From Chromatiaceae bacterium (GTDB taxonomy: Bacteria; Pseudomonadota; Gammaproteobacteria; Chromatiales; Chromatiaceae), in contig JAFGTZ010000002.1 in NCBI GenBank assembly GCA_016938795.1, positions 1 through 6,790 on the forward strand: a stretch of 6,790 bases of DNA. The letters are read 5' to 3'. Positions 6,147 through 6,790 of this stretch are shown here, piece by piece. The translations under genes were made by a program, and so were the position numbers. Numbering within the stretch: the first letter of the stretch is position 1; each line of letters opens with the position of its first letter. The notes beneath the pieces were generated by a model. It was not told the DNA's origin, ran no database searches, and was given only the letters and a program-made list of their open reading frames with translations.

Positions 6147-6790
6147 ATGTATGCCACTCCCGAAACCAGCGATGGCTGGATCACCCGTGTTCTCGACGCC
6201 GACGAGCAGGGCTTCCTGATCGAGGCCTGTTTCATGCTGAGCGCGGACTTTCGCGCGCGGGTCGCTGGGCGGGTTGAAGATCTGGTGTTCGCCGCGCGCA
6301 GCCGGCTTGCGCGCATGGGCATCAACATCCTGCCAGTGGGTACGCCGGATGTCTCGGGCGAACGCTGCGCGCTGCCACTGCGCCTCACAGCGGCCATCCG
6401 CTCCTTCGGCATCGGCGCCCATCTGGAACGCATTGTGGTGCCCGGCCTGCGCGTCGGTCGGCTGGTGTTCTGTCCCATGGACAAGCGTCTCGATTCCGAG
6501 GCCATTCATCGTCTGATCCGCGACAACGCGCTTCAGGTGCCCGCCGGTTTTTCGCTCGACAGCCGGGGCTATCTGATTCTGCGCCCGCAACGCCAGATCT
6601 TTCGCTTCGCGCACCCGCTCACACCCGAGCAGGTCACGGCCATCGCCACCCATGCCGACGGCAAGGATCTGCTCAACCGGCTCCAGGTGCGCGAGCGCGT
6701 CGATCATATCGAACTGGCGCCGCGCGATGGTCTGGTGACCGCCTGCTCCATGTTCCTGCACCGCCACTCTGTGGTGCTGCGCAACCTCGA
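6147..6790 (+). CDS. Unrecognised protein, partial (N-terminal 214 residues)
   Basis: I do not recognise this protein. An open frame starts at ATG 6147 (MYATPETSDGWITRVLDADE) and stays open to the window edge, with strong GC preference at third codon positions, as in neighbouring genes. An in-frame stop at 6087-6089 with no ATG before 6147 limits the start, which has a weak AGCGGA (6132-6137) nine bases upstream and a promoter candidate about 45 bases upstream. There is no signal peptide or clear membrane segment, so it is probably cytoplasmic. It mixes Arg-rich helical stretches (for example FRARVAGRVEDLVFAARSRL, 35-54) with short hydrophobic strands. Two segments look faintly alike, HLERIVVPGLRVGRLVF and HIELAPRDGLVTACSMF, hinting at a repeated fold. 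No catalytic motif is evident. It is divergent from yebC and looks like a real gene of unknown role. Confidence 0.75.
   Translation, partial: MYATPETSDGWITRVLDADEQGFLIEACFMLSADFRARVAGRVEDLVFAARSRLARMGINILPVGTPDVSGERCALPLRLTAAIRSFGIGAHLERIVVPGLRVGRLVFCPMDKRLDSEAIHRLIRDNALQVPAGFSLDSRGYLILRPQRQIFRFAHPLTPEQVTAIATHADGKDLLNRLQVRERVDHIELAPRDGLVTACSMFLHRHSVVLRNL

Noticed and set aside
5958..6767. Minus-strand open frame extending yebC by 270 codons
   Set aside because: The conserved YebC N-terminus and a strong ribosome binding site set the start at 5957; the extension is antisense to the right-edge gene and has no recognisable features.
1..6790. Search for CRISPR arrays, tRNA or rRNA genes, insertion sequences and riboswitches
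   Set aside because: No regularly spaced repeats, tRNA-like cloverleaf, transposase or terminal inverted repeats, and no riboswitch core I recognise were seen.

Overview
The window looks like chromosome from a GC-rich gammaproteobacterium. The HslV and YebC proteins are of proteobacterial type, the substrate-binding protein has a plain Sec signal and no lipobox, and one gene encodes an outer-membrane beta-barrel, so the cell is Gram-negative. A purple sulfur bacterium or other Chromatiales member is my guess from general resemblance; nothing in the window proves it.

Layout, left to right. (1) The first 102 codons of hslV lie on the minus strand and run off the left edge. (2) A divergent, apparently gene-free gap of about 400 bases holds candidate promoters for both directions and a small inverted repeat. 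(3) A tightly packed plus-strand operon covers about 705-5135: proV (ATPase with CBS domains), proW (permease), proX (periplasmic binding protein) and an outer-membrane porin. proV/proW and proX/porin overlap by an ATGA junction; proW and proX are separated by 50 bases containing a strong GC hairpin. (4) A convergent gap holds a 9-bp stem-loop. (5) yebC lies on the minus strand. (6) A divergent gap carries two extended -10 promoters. (7) An unrecognised plus-strand gene runs off the right edge.

The main point of biological interest is the operon. It appears to encode a complete uptake route for a quaternary-ammonium compatible solute such as glycine betaine, choline or proline betaine. The porin would cross the outer membrane, ProX would capture the substrate in the periplasm, ProW would carry it through the inner membrane, and ProV would power and probably gate transport. 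Classical proVWX operons lack the porin. The porin also carries an N-terminal coiled coil that should project into the periplasm. No CRISPR array, RNA gene, insertion sequence or phage-like gene was seen. All other long open frames look like antisense or frame-shifted shadows of these genes, as expected in GC-rich DNA.
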